Of a DNA stretch of 64,000 bases, positions 47,955-57,951 are shown in pieces. Position 1 is the first letter of the stretch, and every line of letters begins with the position of its first letter. Source of the DNA: Cerrena zonata (taxonomy: Eukaryota > Basidiomycota > Agaricomycetes > Polyporales > Cerrenaceae); contig JASBNA010000076.1 of assembly GCA_038087015.1 (NCBI GenBank), positions 62,001 through 126,000 on the forward strand, written 5' to 3'. Both the position numbers and the translations under genes were made by a program. The notes below the pieces were generated by a model. That model was not told where the DNA came from. It did not search any database and worked only from the letters and a program-made list of their open reading frames with translations.

Positions 47955-48198
47955 ATTTTCCCAAGTTAAAAGCTCCGGCATTCTAAATGACTGCTTCAAA
48001 CAATTTTATGTAGTATATAATCAATTACCATGGGTTATACTCAAAATAAATAGTTAAAATAAATCATCTCTATCCTCGGAAAAACCTCCGTACATTCAAA
48101 CAAATCAAATCTTCCTTTTTTTTTCTTTAACCTCATTACTAAATTTCAATCCTCTATGGCTAGATTATTGTGACCTACTTTCTTAGTCAAACTGATTG

Positions 48199-49036
48199 AT
48201 GTCCCAAGATAAAAGTAACTGCCCTATAGATCATAGTGGCTCGAAAGATTCGACCGGCCCAAGTTCGAGCTCGTGGTTGAAGAGTCTTTTCTGGAAAACC
48301 CCTGAATCCATTGATTCTAATTCTATCTCAAAATGTCCCGTTGATCATGTTAATACTCCTAAAGTGATCGAGGATCCAGTAGAACAACCTAAATGTCCCG
48401 TTGATCATGATACTAGAGCGGCATGGGTTTCAAAAGTGTCCTTGAGTACAATGAATGCACCAGAAGCCATTGAAGTTTCAAAAGATGATGGATGTACCTC
48501 TGATAAGTTAAACGATGAATACAAACCAAGTTCAGATATAAGTTTACCAACTGATCGTGAAATAAGCTCGATTCCAAGAACTTCATCAAATGCTAATTGG
48601 ATATACCCTCTGCAAAAACAATTTTTTGAAGCAATGAAAAGAAAACATTGGGAACCCGAAGCTCAAGATATGTCCACTGTGGTTCCTATTCATAATTCAG
48701 TCAATGAAAGAGCCTGGATTCATATTCTAGAATGGGAAAAGAATAATCGTGAAGAAGCCGAAAAAAATGTGGTGGAATTACCTTGACTAGTTTTAAAGGT
48801 GATCTGAAAAAATTAACCCCAAGAGCTTGGTTCAAGTCAACCATTTTGGGACTTGAAAAACCTTTTGATAGACATGATTGGATCATTGATCGTTGCGGTA
48901 CTCAGGTGCCTTATGTGATTGATTTTTATGCTCCAACTACTAATTCTAATAATCCTGCTTTATTCCTTGACGTTAGACCAAATCTTAATAGTTGGGAAGG
49001 GATAAAATTAAGACTTTCAAAAGCTTTAGGCATATA
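48199..49036 (+). CDS. Cytochrome c/c1 haem lyase, with a frame break
   Basis: Mitochondrial intermembrane-space holocytochrome c synthase family (Cyc3 or Cyt2; paralogue not decidable by eye). The N-terminus has three CPxDH haem-regulatory motifs (Cys at residues 8, 46 and 66). [27 protein letters not shown] block and [20 protein letters not shown] follow, and this frame stops at 48784-48786. The rest (CGG-containing segment, [37 protein letters not shown]) is in the next frame and ends at 49036. The switch must lie between 48747 and 48786. The A7 run at 48761-48767 is the obvious site: one more A joins EAEKK to [11 protein letters not shown]. Likely a homopolymer error rather than a dead gene, since the protein part is otherwise intact. 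Confidence 0.88.
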
Positions 49037-49309
49037 AAAGCATCATCTATTTCTCCTTGTAAATAACTCCTGCATTTTCTTTTAACTTTTCTTTTAATTT
49101 TCCTTTCGTCAATTATTTATTCCATGTCAATTACATACTCATCCAAATTAATATATATCGTGTATTCTATATCAAATCAATACATAAAAAGAAGGTTATT
49201 TACAAAGAGGTTGAGTTGAAATTGTGAATATGTTTTTGTTTTCTTTTGGGTCATTCGTCTATTAAATGGTTTGAAGTAATCATTATCAATCAATCAATAA
49301 TCAATGAGT

Positions 49310-49582
49310 TTATTTTCTACCCATAAATTGACCAGATTGTCCTAATTTTTGCATATCTTCACCGACTTTAACATTGGTTTCGAAATATTTAGAAACACAT
49401 CTGTCCAAACATAAAGCTTCAGCTTTGTTGACGTCACCTTCGTAGTAATCCTTGTTAATACATTTGGAATGACATTGTTCAACCAATTGGTTGAACATAC
49501 CGGTAACCATATCTAATTCGGCTTCGGCAGCGGATAATTTTTGTTGACTTGATGGTTGTGGGGCACCTCCTAATCCGAACAT
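49310..49582 (-). CDS. TIM10: Tim10, small TIM chaperone
   Basis: Intermembrane-space chaperone that, with Tim9, escorts carrier proteins to the TIM22 translocase. The 90-residue protein has twin CX3C motifs: CHSKC (residues 37-41) and CLDRC (58-62), flanking a helical hairpin. The start [23 protein letters not shown] and the end [12 protein letters not shown] are characteristic of Tim10 rather than Tim9. There are no introns. A CCCGTAC-type motif lies about 170 bp upstream. Confidence 0.95.
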   Translation of the reverse strand: MFGLGGAPQPSSQQKLSAAEAELDMVTGMFNQLVEQCHSKCINKDYYEGDVNKAEALCLDRCVSKYFETNVKVGEDMQKLGQSGQFMGRK

Positions 49583-49970
49583 TATGTATCTTTATGTTTT
49601 AAGTTATAATAGTGTTTAATACTAATGAAGAAAACGTTCAATGATTTGCCTCGATATTTCAATTGGACTCCAATTTTTTTTTTTCTCGATGTTGAAGTTG
49701 CGATTTTATTTTGATTCTTTCACACGCAAATTAGGTAAGCGAATATTGTGATGTACGGGGGTTCTCATATGTTGGTTGCAAAGATAAAGGTATAATATTT
49801 ATTGAAAAAAAGTGAATGAAAAAGTTCAACTGTTATTGATAAAGTGAAGTCATTAGAAGATATGAATGAATAAAAAGCTCCCGAGGGAGTTAAAATCTCA
49901 TGATAAAGTGAAAACTAGCAAAGAACAAAAAACAAGGACAAAAAGACAAAAACAGAGAAATCAGAAGCAT
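49583..49970. other. Intergenic region, TIM10 promoter
   Basis: About 390 bp containing a T-run at about 49675-49685 and ATGTACGGGGG at 49751-49761, whose reverse strand reads CCCCCGTACAT. The other flank is the 3' end of the kelch gene. Confidence 0.6.
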
Positions 49971-52900
49971 CTATAAACTAGGGAAGGTAAAATGAACATG
50001 AGCACCCCACATAATTGGACCATAAGAGAATTCCTGCTGGAGACGATCATAGTCTTCTCTTTTTTCAGGTACTACCTTGACTAAACCATGACAAAGGGTG
50101 ACCATTTTACCATTTAAAGAAATAGCACCACCATAGTTACTAATTCTTGCGTTAATCCAACTTGGATTATTATGAACTTTGTATAACTCTTTTTCTTTGA
50201 AAAAATGTTTCATATCACAGAAATATTTCATAAATCTCCAAGTTTGAGTTTTCAAATTCAATATAGCAATTCTTGATAATGTAGGATTGTTAGTTTGAAA
50301 TTGTAATTTTGATAATCTAGAAACATCATATTTATCACTAGTGTAAGGTTCCTTATCAAATAATCTAAGGTAATCATTATAAAAACCTCCTAAGAAGATT
50401 AAGTAATCGTTTTCTTCGTTTTGGTAAAATAATGAACTATGATGGCAAGCACGCAATTCAGCTTCAACTAATTTTGGATCAGCAACTTCCCTGTCACAAG
50501 AAAATGAGGTTCCATCATCATCTTCATATGGCTGAATATGGTTATCAAAATAGTTGAACATATAAGTTTGAAATGAATACCATTTACCATTGTCAAAGGA
50601 AAATACGTTAAAATCACTTTTTGGAACTCCTTTATCATCAACACCACCTTGAACAAACAATGCTTTGCCATCAAAAAAGTTACCGTGAGTTCTTGGTCTT
50701 GTGATTGATCCACTCAGGCCAATACCTGAAACGAAAGAACTTTTAGAGTTAGATTGATCACTTGTTGAAAGATTGTCACTAAAAGAACCAAATTCAGCTC
50801 TCAACGTAGAATTTTCAGTAGAATCATGGTGACTTGAACCATTATCAAATGTGTTCATTTCATTTAACTTACCATTAAATAATTGACAATTACGTTCAAG
50901 ATTTGAGTTAAAATCAATAATTGCCGATGCAAAATAGCCCCTCAGACTGGGCCAAAAGAATTCATTCTCAGTTTTAGAAGCACCATTTTGATCTAGTAAT
51001 TCTCTGGATTTGCATGTCTCTTCATTACCAATTAAATAAACTATAGCATCTTCGAAAAACAACGAGTTAATTGAATCTTCTTGAATTATCAACTCTATTT
51101 TCAACAAATCGCTCGATGCTTTGAAAACTTTAGCATGGGGGTCTTTAAGATCTAAATGGCAAGTAAATCCACCAAAAACAAAAACACTAATACATTGAAT
51201 ACCGTTTCTTTGAATTGATTCACCAAACAATGGATTTCTGAGATTACTTTCATTTGATTCAGCGAGTGATGATTGTTCATTAGGTATTTCGTGATTTGCA
51301 GTATCATTTAAATGTATTGAAGTTGGATCGCCAACTGATGATACACTTGCATTTAACGCAGTTGGGCTATTAACAACACTAGTATTTGCACTATGGCTAC
51401 CACCACTATTCAAATGATTGGTTCTTAATGCAGTTGGAGCGTATTGCTGGTTAGCATAAAAAGGTTTTGGACCAAGCAGCGGTTTGAAATCCAAGGTTTC
51501 ATTCGCTAAGTTGTCATTTTTGGAATAATTATCACTAAGAGGGCTACCACCGGATAATCTTGACTTATGATAAGTATTTGACGAATTAGGAACAGTAGGA
51601 GGAGGAGGTGGAGGTGGGTTATTACGAGTAGATGAGCCAGATCTACTGATTGGAGCTTCATTTGCGATAGCGGATGTTGGCTGTTGCATATGATGACTTG
51701 AATTAGAATTAGATCTTCTTTGTTTCATATCTTTGGAATATGTGTTTTTCAATGGATGTGGAGTGACATTATTGGTTTCTTTATTAGCATCGTTAGTTTT
51801 ATTCTGTCCTCTATTGTTACTGCTTGGTTGACGTTGATGATTTCTATGGAAAATACGACTGGATTTTGAGAGGACATTACTCATTTTCGAACCTGGTCCA
51901 CTACTAGGTGAAGAAGAAGTGGAGGACGAAGAGCTACTACTTGGGCTATTTTTCAAATTTGCAAGAACTGGAGGTACCCTAGAGTTACTAGTTGCATTTG
52001 TTGAAGCTGAATTATTTGATAAATTAGTACCTGATCTTACAACTTTATTAGTACCTTTTATTAAAAAGGAAGATGCTGAGCTTGCAAGTGAACTTGGATT
52101 CATATTTGAACTATTACTTTCCGAGTTATTGGAAGCATTTGACGAATGGTCAACTCTAGTAGCCATTGATGAGATTGATTTTTGTTTGGCTGGGGAAGAG
52201 GGTAATTTTAGACCATCAGCTCTAACACTTTTGGAAGGAATTGGAGCATTAAGTTGAGTTTGAGAGGATGACTTAGCATTCAAATTAGTTTGTTTAATAG
52301 TCAGTGGACTACCAGGGGTTTGAGGAGAGTGATATGCATGATTAGAATGTTTTGGTTTAAGATCAACACCTTCGGAAAAAATTGGAGGAGAAGGAATTCT
52401 ATCAGGAAGATCAGCATTTGATTCTTCTCTATGATAAATATTTGAAGTAACAGAAGCCCCTATTCTACCTAAATCAATTTTAGGTTGACCTTCTTTAGGT
52501 TTCAAAGAGATTTTAGTGAATCTAAAAGTTGAAACATCTAAGATATAACCATCTTCATTCATATTTATAGTTTTTTTAACAATCCATCTATTAATTGTGG
52601 GATCATAATAGGTACTAAGAGTATCAATACTGAAACCACCATAAAAGAAAACGTGTCTATAAGAAACTTGAGAACTCATCATTGCATTAATACTAGTAGG
52701 TGTTTCACCAAAGTTAAAAGTAGGTTCTAAGAAACTAATTGTACTTCTAATTGAATTCAATAAATATAAAGAATTATTTTGAATTAAATAAGGGGAAGCA
52801 ATCATTTCACGGTCAACATGAGGAGGTAATTCACAATTGAATTCAATTGAAATACGATCAGGATCAACATCTTTTGGTAAACCTAATAATTTAAAATTAA

Positions 52901-53624
52901 TTAATTGATTTGTAAATAACCCACCAAAAGTGAAAGTCCAATCATTAATATCATGATGATTTTGGTAACAGATATGACCCAAATCAGGACTAGCATTCAA
53001 ATTGATGGTAGCTCTGACACTAGGAGGAAAATTAATGGCATTACTTGGTAAAGAGTAATAACCAGAGAAAGAACTAGTAGTTGATTCGTTATTGAAAACG
53101 CTTGAAGTAACATCATCATGATCAGCCTGATCCATAGAACCAGAGGAGTCACTAGTCAGACCGGTTTGAATTGAACCATTACTGGCCTCTTCAAAACTTG
53201 CCTTGGGAACAAACATACGTTCATCACGACTTTTATCTTGGATAAAACTCTCTTTACCAACTTTATTTGATTCATACTTGAAAACAACATGAGGGGTATG
53301 AAGACCATGAATCCAACCCTTTTGATTTTCTTCTAAGAACTCATGTTCTTTTGAACTATCTGGATCAAGTTTAAAAATATGGTGAGATTGTGCTTTTTTA
53401 ATCCCATTAGTATATCCAGCTTTCAACTGATCTTTTGCATTATCCTTGGGGTCTTTGCTCTCCTCATTTGGATTGGCTCGGAAAAATTGGCTGTTTCTAC
53501 GCAGTTTATTATAGCCTGCTTTAGCACCTTCTTTTGAAGCAGCATCTAATGAACCCATAGAATCTGATGGCACTTCAGAGTTATCTCCAGCAAAATACTC
53601 CTCATCAGGAATCAAATCAGCCAT
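49971..53624 (-). CDS. Kelch-repeat protein, Mds3/Pmd1-like
   Basis: A 1217-residue protein with two kelch/galactose-oxidase-like regions (about residues 210-400 and 810-1215). Blocks include DWTFTFGGLFTNQL, HVFFYGGFSIDTL, CISVFVFGGFTCHLDL, KALFVQGGVDDKG and DYLIFLGGFYNDYL. A long Ser/Asn/Pro-rich disordered segment (about residues 430-790) lies between. The pattern matches the fungal Mds3/Pmd1 proteins, which act in the TOR and pH/morphogenesis pathways and as negative regulators of early meiosis. Gpb1/Gpb2 are alternative kelch families but lack this long linker. The first ATG in the open frame is at 53624. Identity is by domain layout only. Confidence 0.6.
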   Translation of the reverse strand: MADLIPDEEYFAGDNSEVPSDSMGSLDAASKEGAKAGYNKLRRNSQFFRANPNEESKDPKDNAKDQLKAGYTNGIKKAQSHHIFKLDPDSSKEHEFLEENQKGWIHGLHTPHVVFKYESNKVGKESFIQDKSRDERMFVPKASFEEASNGSIQTGLTSDSSGSMDQADHDDVTSSVFNNESTTSSFSGYYSLPSNAINFPPSVRATINLNASPDLGHICYQNHHDINDWTFTFGGLFTNQLINFKLLGLPKDVDPDRISIEFNCELPPHVDREMIASPYLIQNNSLYLLNSIRSTISFLEPTFNFGETPTSINAMMSSQVSYRHVFFYGGFSIDTLSTYYDPTINRWIVKKTINMNEDGYILDVSTFRFTKISLKPKEGQPKIDLGRIGASVTSNIYHREESNADLPDRIPSPPIFSEGVDLKPKHSNHAYHSPQTPGSPLTIKQTNLNAKSSSQTQLNAPIPSKSVRADGLKLPSSPAKQKSISSMATRVDHSSNASNNSESNSSNMNPSSLASSASSFLIKGTNKVVRSGTNLSNNSASTNATSNSRVPPVLANLKNSPSSSSSSSTSSSPSSGPGSKMSNVLSKSSRIFHRNHQRQPSSNNRGQNKTNDANKETNNVTPHPLKNTYSKDMKQRRSNSNSSHHMQQPTSAIANEAPISRSGSSTRNNPPPPPPPTVPNSSNTYHKSRLSGGSPLSDNYSKNDNLANETLDFKPLLGPKPFYANQQYAPTALRTNHLNSGGSHSANTSVVNSPTALNASVSSVGDPTSIHLNDTANHEIPNEQSSLAESNESNLRNPLFGESIQRNGIQCISVFVFGGFTCHLDLKDPHAKVFKASSDLLKIELIIQEDSINSLFFEDAIVYLIGNEETCKSRELLDQNGASKTENEFFWPSLRGYFASAIIDFNSNLERNCQLFNGKLNEMNTFDNGSSHHDSTENSTLRAEFGSFSDNLSTSDQSNSKSSFVSGIGLSGSITRPRTHGNFFDGKALFVQGGVDDKGVPKSDFNVFSFDNGKWYSFQTYMFNYFDNHIQPYEDDDGTSFSCDREVADPKLVEAELRACHHSSLFYQNEENDYLIFLGGFYNDYLRLFDKEPYTSDKYDVSRLSKLQFQTNNPTLSRIAILNLKTQTWRFMKYFCDMKHFFKEKELYKVHNNPSWINARISNYGGAISLNGKMVTLCHGLVKVVPEKREDYDRLQQEFSYGPIMWGAHVHFTFPSL

Positions 53625-55375
53625 AATCAATCAATTGAACTTCTGCTGTGATGAAGGATTAAGCAAATAGATAGAAAACACTTGCCAATGAAGCTCAGAA
53701 TGAAAATTGGGCACCAATTATCGATGTTCGTGAGTTGAATTCAAAGAACAGCGGCTATTTAAAAAACAAAAAAAAAAAAACGTGAGAAAAGAGACGACGG
53801 AAAACAACTCAACTGATCAGATAGTCTGAAAGACTAAGCTATTGTTAAATGTGTATGGAATGCTGACTTCCTGCAATGATAGCTAGTAGCTCACCAGTAG
53901 GAATTGGTAAGAAGAAATATAACTAGTAATATTTACTAAAGAGAAAAAAAAAAAACCTTTTTTTTTTTTTTTTTTTTTGATTATAATGAAAAAACCAAAT
54001 CGTTTATTTTTCATTAGAAAAATAAAGAATCTCGCTTTAAAGCGCTTTTTTTTTTTTTTCTTTTAGTCCTTTTTTTTCAGTCTTGTTTTCTCTGTGCAAA
54101 AACTAAATATTTGGCACAAACATTAAGCATTACAAGACAATAGACTAGGTTTAGTCAGTAGGAAGCACAAGAAGGAAAGAACAGAGTATTCAAGAGAGAT
54201 TGTTTTGCAAATCATTCCATTCGATTGCTTACCAAAAGCGAAAGGTTGTGATTTGGGTCGAGTTGCGTTGTTTGGGGGGATATGTTAAAGATGGTGGGAA
54301 ATGAAAAGAAAAAGCAAAACAAAGGATGAGTTTTGTAAGATCTTGTGCTTATACAACGTGTGAAGAATTACTTGTAGAAAATATAGAGTAGTGAACCACT
54401 ACGACGAATCGTGTCAGCAATTGAGGATTGCCGGAAGTCGAATAGAGCTAGGCAACAAGAAATGAACCAAAACAACAAATAGGGCCGAAAATGCTGATAA
54501 ATTTTGAGAGGTGAATAAGCTTATTGGGGTTTTGTAGGGTGGAAGTGAGAAGCATTGGATTGACAACAAGATGGCTCATAACAATTGTGATTTTTAAAAG
54601 CTTAGTAAGAACTTATAATATCGCTACTACAAAATAAGTTTAATCAAACTTTATATTCATGATTTGCTATTTCTATTTTGTAAACCGGTTAATCCTACTT
54701 GCAATTAGGGACAAAATATTCGTGTATTAAGTTTGGTGATATGTAGTTAGCTCCAGTATAAATCCGGTAATTTTGCCAGAGTTTGCAGAACAAACTGATG
54801 TATATATTACCGGTATTATTTAATCGGCCGTTACTTCCGAGAGATGATACAAGATGGCAATGCAGACTCCTCAATGTAGGTAGGGATATCATCCATCATT
54901 GCGCTAGCTGAAATCACCAAAATAAGGTTGTGGTACCTGGTTAGACGATGAGACATGATAATTCAACAATAGTGATATACATATCAAGGACGGTTTCTTC
55001 ACAAATTCAAAAATTTAAATCTGATTTAGCCCTTTTTAGTCCATGATTTACGATTTTACACTTATACGTTAGGACTAAGCATATCAGCCTTGACAAGCGC
55101 ATGTATCTAAAGTTATGTTAGTAAATTGAATTCTTTTTAAGCTTTTGTTTTCGTTTCTTCACACAAAGAGATATACGTACGTCCTGAATTGATGCATGGA
55201 TGAATTGTCTAACTTCAAGGGCTAACCAAACTTTCATCATATTTAATGAATTTTCATTCTTGAATATTTCACGTCCTTCTTTCAGGACTCCCAACTTTCT
55301 CAATACAGGTAATGAACTAAATTGTTCTGGTTAGTATTAACGTTTATTTTTAATTTTTTTGGAAACCTTTGTTAA
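53625..55375. other. Long intergenic region upstream of the kelch gene
   Basis: About 1.75 kb with no open frame worth calling. A and T tracts are prominent: A12 at about 53944-53955, a T-run of about 20 at 53958-53978, and T-runs near 54046-54060 and 54070. No tRNA or snoRNA motifs were recognised. The size suggests a complex promoter for the kelch gene, or an undetected ncRNA. Confidence 0.55.
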
Positions 55376-57550
55376 TTAAACAAAAAACACTCCAATGTCA
55401 TTTTCTGTAGGAAATCCAAATAAAAATGCATATACAAACCTTGCAAATAAATCCAAATCTGGATCTAACTGTCTACCAATTCCTTCTAATAACAAAATCG
55501 CCACAATAACCGTTATGAAATCACCTTCCATTCTTACATGATGCCCCCTCACCATTCCTAAAACTTGATCTAATAAATCCCCAATACTTATGTTTCCCAA
55601 AGTAAACGTTCTTTGTTTCATGCGATCCACTAATTTTTCAACTTTTAAGGCAAATATTTCTTTATTAATAACGGTTTCTGGAGTTCTTGATCTCTCAACC
55701 ATTAATTCTCCTGCTTTATAACCATCAAATTCTGATAATGCTCTAAATAAGTCAATGAAATTAAAACGGTCAACATGATTCAATTCAGTGATTAATCCAA
55801 CATCAAGAAAACATATTTCTGCATGATAACCTTCTTGATACAATTGTGATAATTTATTATACCAAGATTCATGGTCATCTTTATCAAGTGATAGTAATTC
55901 GCTAGTGATTCTATTTGTTTCTTCTTCATTACTAGACTTGACAATCTTGTATTCTTTTTCATGCTTGAACATTTCATTTTTATAAAATCTTACCATCATA
56001 TTTCCTGGATGTAAATCAGCATGGATAAAGTTATCCAAAATAAGCATTTTTAAAAATGAGTCTAATATCTTATCACTAACTTCTTTTGATAAATTTCGAC
56101 CATAATTTTCTTTCAAACTCAATAATTTACTCATTGGAATAGCGTGAATGTACTGTTCAACCAAAACATCTCGTGAAGTAAAGTTCATAAATGGTTTCGG
56201 GAAATAAATATCTAATCTATTCTTAAAATTATACCTAAATTTTGCTAGGTTAAGTCCTTCAATTCTTAAATCTAATTGTAATCTCATTAATATTGAAAAT
56301 TGTTCAACTTCATCTGGTAATGACAACCATTCCATAGTTGGAATGATATTAATAAAATCAGCAAATAATTTCATAATTTTCAAATCTCGATTAATTTTAA
56401 CTTCAACATTTGGATGTAATACTTTAATAGCAACTTGCTGATTGGACGTCAATGATTCTCCGTGTTGTTCAGTCACAATTAATTTATCAAGAAATTGTTG
56501 ATGCTCGCCAGGAGCTGTTGAACTTTTACCTTCTTCATCACCTGGACTAGATAATTCTAAATTCAAATTCTCAATTGAATTTTGACCTTTTGCTTGATCT
56601 AATGCTTTTTTGGATAATTTCGCAATGTAAACTTGTGCAATTGCCCCAACACCAGCTGGGCTCTCATTAAATTCGTCAAATATTTCTTCAAAGGGCATAC
56701 CAAAACTATCACTAACAATTTTTTTAGTTGCCTGTAGAGAGTGGGCTTTAGCATTTGAATGTAAACAACTTAACTCTTCACACATTTCTTTTGAAAATAT
56801 ATCAGTTCTTGATGCTGCCCATTGACCTAATTTAATAAATGAAGCACCAGCAGCTTCGAGTGACCATCTAAGATATCGATACCATAAAAGAGCACCGGAT
56901 TTTACAGGGACATGTGATGAAGATTGTGATGAAGGCGTAGAAATGGTAGTTGAACTTGGATCAGACGGCGATTGAGTTGAATTTTCCTTCGGACTGGTAG
57001 ATTTAGCCTTGAATGAAGTATTTCCGGACTTTTTCTGCTTCTTACCAAAGAAACAGATCGGAGCTGAGATTAAAACTGGTAAAAATATTGCCGATAATTC
57101 TATGATTCTAGTCAAAGTAATTATTGGATCTAATATATAATCATCAACAGCAAATTTTATTCTATAGAATAAACGAAATAACCAATTGCCCTTGCTCACT
57201 TTTGATTTTCTATAATCATTAAATAGCTCAAGCTCTTCATTCCGAGAAGCTTGATATAGACCGTTCTCATAAGTATCAGCACTTTGTATTGGTCTTAAAA
57301 TATGCTTATCACTATGGATAGGTCTCACGTCGTTCCATATAGTGGGCCTGGCAATGATACCAGCCCCAATGATCAATCCTACCCCTATCCCACTGAATCT
57401 ATTGGATGATGCCTTGAACTTAGAATCATTATGATACTGTCTATAATTTTTAAAATTCAACGTACCCAATGCTTCCCTTTGATTTCGTATGTGGACTTTT
57501 ACCACATTGCATTTATGTGCTGCTAGAGGACGCTGGGATAACCTGAACAT
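55376..57550 (-). CDS. CQD1: Cqd1-like mitochondrial UbiB/ADCK kinase-like protein
   Basis: Mitochondrial UbiB-family protein of the ADCK2 type (yeast Cqd1, YPL109C), involved in coenzyme Q distribution and inner-membrane lipid homeostasis. The 724-residue protein has a basic presequence (MFRLSQRPLAAHKC), a hydrophobic span at about residues 52-67 (GVGLIIGAGIIARP), and another near 145-165. The UbiB KxGQ block reads FIKLGQWAASRTDIF (about residue 237). VAIKVLHPNV holds the ATP-site Lys, HADLHPGNMMV (about 510) is the catalytic loop, and FLDVGL stands in for DFG (DVG). A Ser/Pro-rich linker of about 45 residues precedes the KxGQ block. YPL109C of Saccharomyces has an intron; none is needed here. 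Confidence 0.85.
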   Translation of the reverse strand: MFRLSQRPLAAHKCNVVKVHIRNQREALGTLNFKNYRQYHNDSKFKASSNRFSGIGVGLIIGAGIIARPTIWNDVRPIHSDKHILRPIQSADTYENGLYQASRNEELELFNDYRKSKVSKGNWLFRLFYRIKFAVDDYILDPIITLTRIIELSAIFLPVLISAPICFFGKKQKKSGNTSFKAKSTSPKENSTQSPSDPSSTTISTPSSQSSSHVPVKSGALLWYRYLRWSLEAAGASFIKLGQWAASRTDIFSKEMCEELSCLHSNAKAHSLQATKKIVSDSFGMPFEEIFDEFNESPAGVGAIAQVYIAKLSKKALDQAKGQNSIENLNLELSSPGDEEGKSSTAPGEHQQFLDKLIVTEQHGESLTSNQQVAIKVLHPNVEVKINRDLKIMKLFADFINIIPTMEWLSLPDEVEQFSILMRLQLDLRIEGLNLAKFRYNFKNRLDIYFPKPFMNFTSRDVLVEQYIHAIPMSKLLSLKENYGRNLSKEVSDKILDSFLKMLILDNFIHADLHPGNMMVRFYKNEMFKHEKEYKIVKSSNEEETNRITSELLSLDKDDHESWYNKLSQLYQEGYHAEICFLDVGLITELNHVDRFNFIDLFRALSEFDGYKAGELMVERSRTPETVINKEIFALKVEKLVDRMKQRTFTLGNISIGDLLDQVLGMVRGHHVRMEGDFITVIVAILLLEGIGRQLDPDLDLFARFVYAFLFGFPTENDIGVFFV

Positions 57551-57951
57551 GTTCCCAGTTTATAATAGATCAACCAATTCAATATTCTACCATCAACTAT
57601 TGGCTGAAACCATTTGAAGCAACAGACATATTTTATTTCATATTTTTTTTTTCTCGCGGGTGTGCCGAAGGTAGCAACATAGGCCTGCACATGGTTTTGA
57701 TAGTACTACACTTGATAATGAATAATCAGAAACTTCAGAGTATGTATTAGCATTAATTAAGCTTAGAAGAGAGTGGAGAAGACTACTAAGAATATGTTTG
57801 AAGTTTATATGCACGAGTTGGTTGTTAAATTTTGCTGTAGACTCAGTTTTCGTAAGGCTGCAAAAAAACAACAAAAAAAAAACAAAATTTGAAAGGACAA
57901 ACAAACAGAGACAAAAAATGTAATGAAGACAGGTAAGAAATGAATAAAAAC
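57551..57951. other. Intergenic region, CQD1 promoter side
   Basis: About 0.4 kb with A-rich tracts at 57865-57885. No gene was recognised. Confidence 0.55.
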
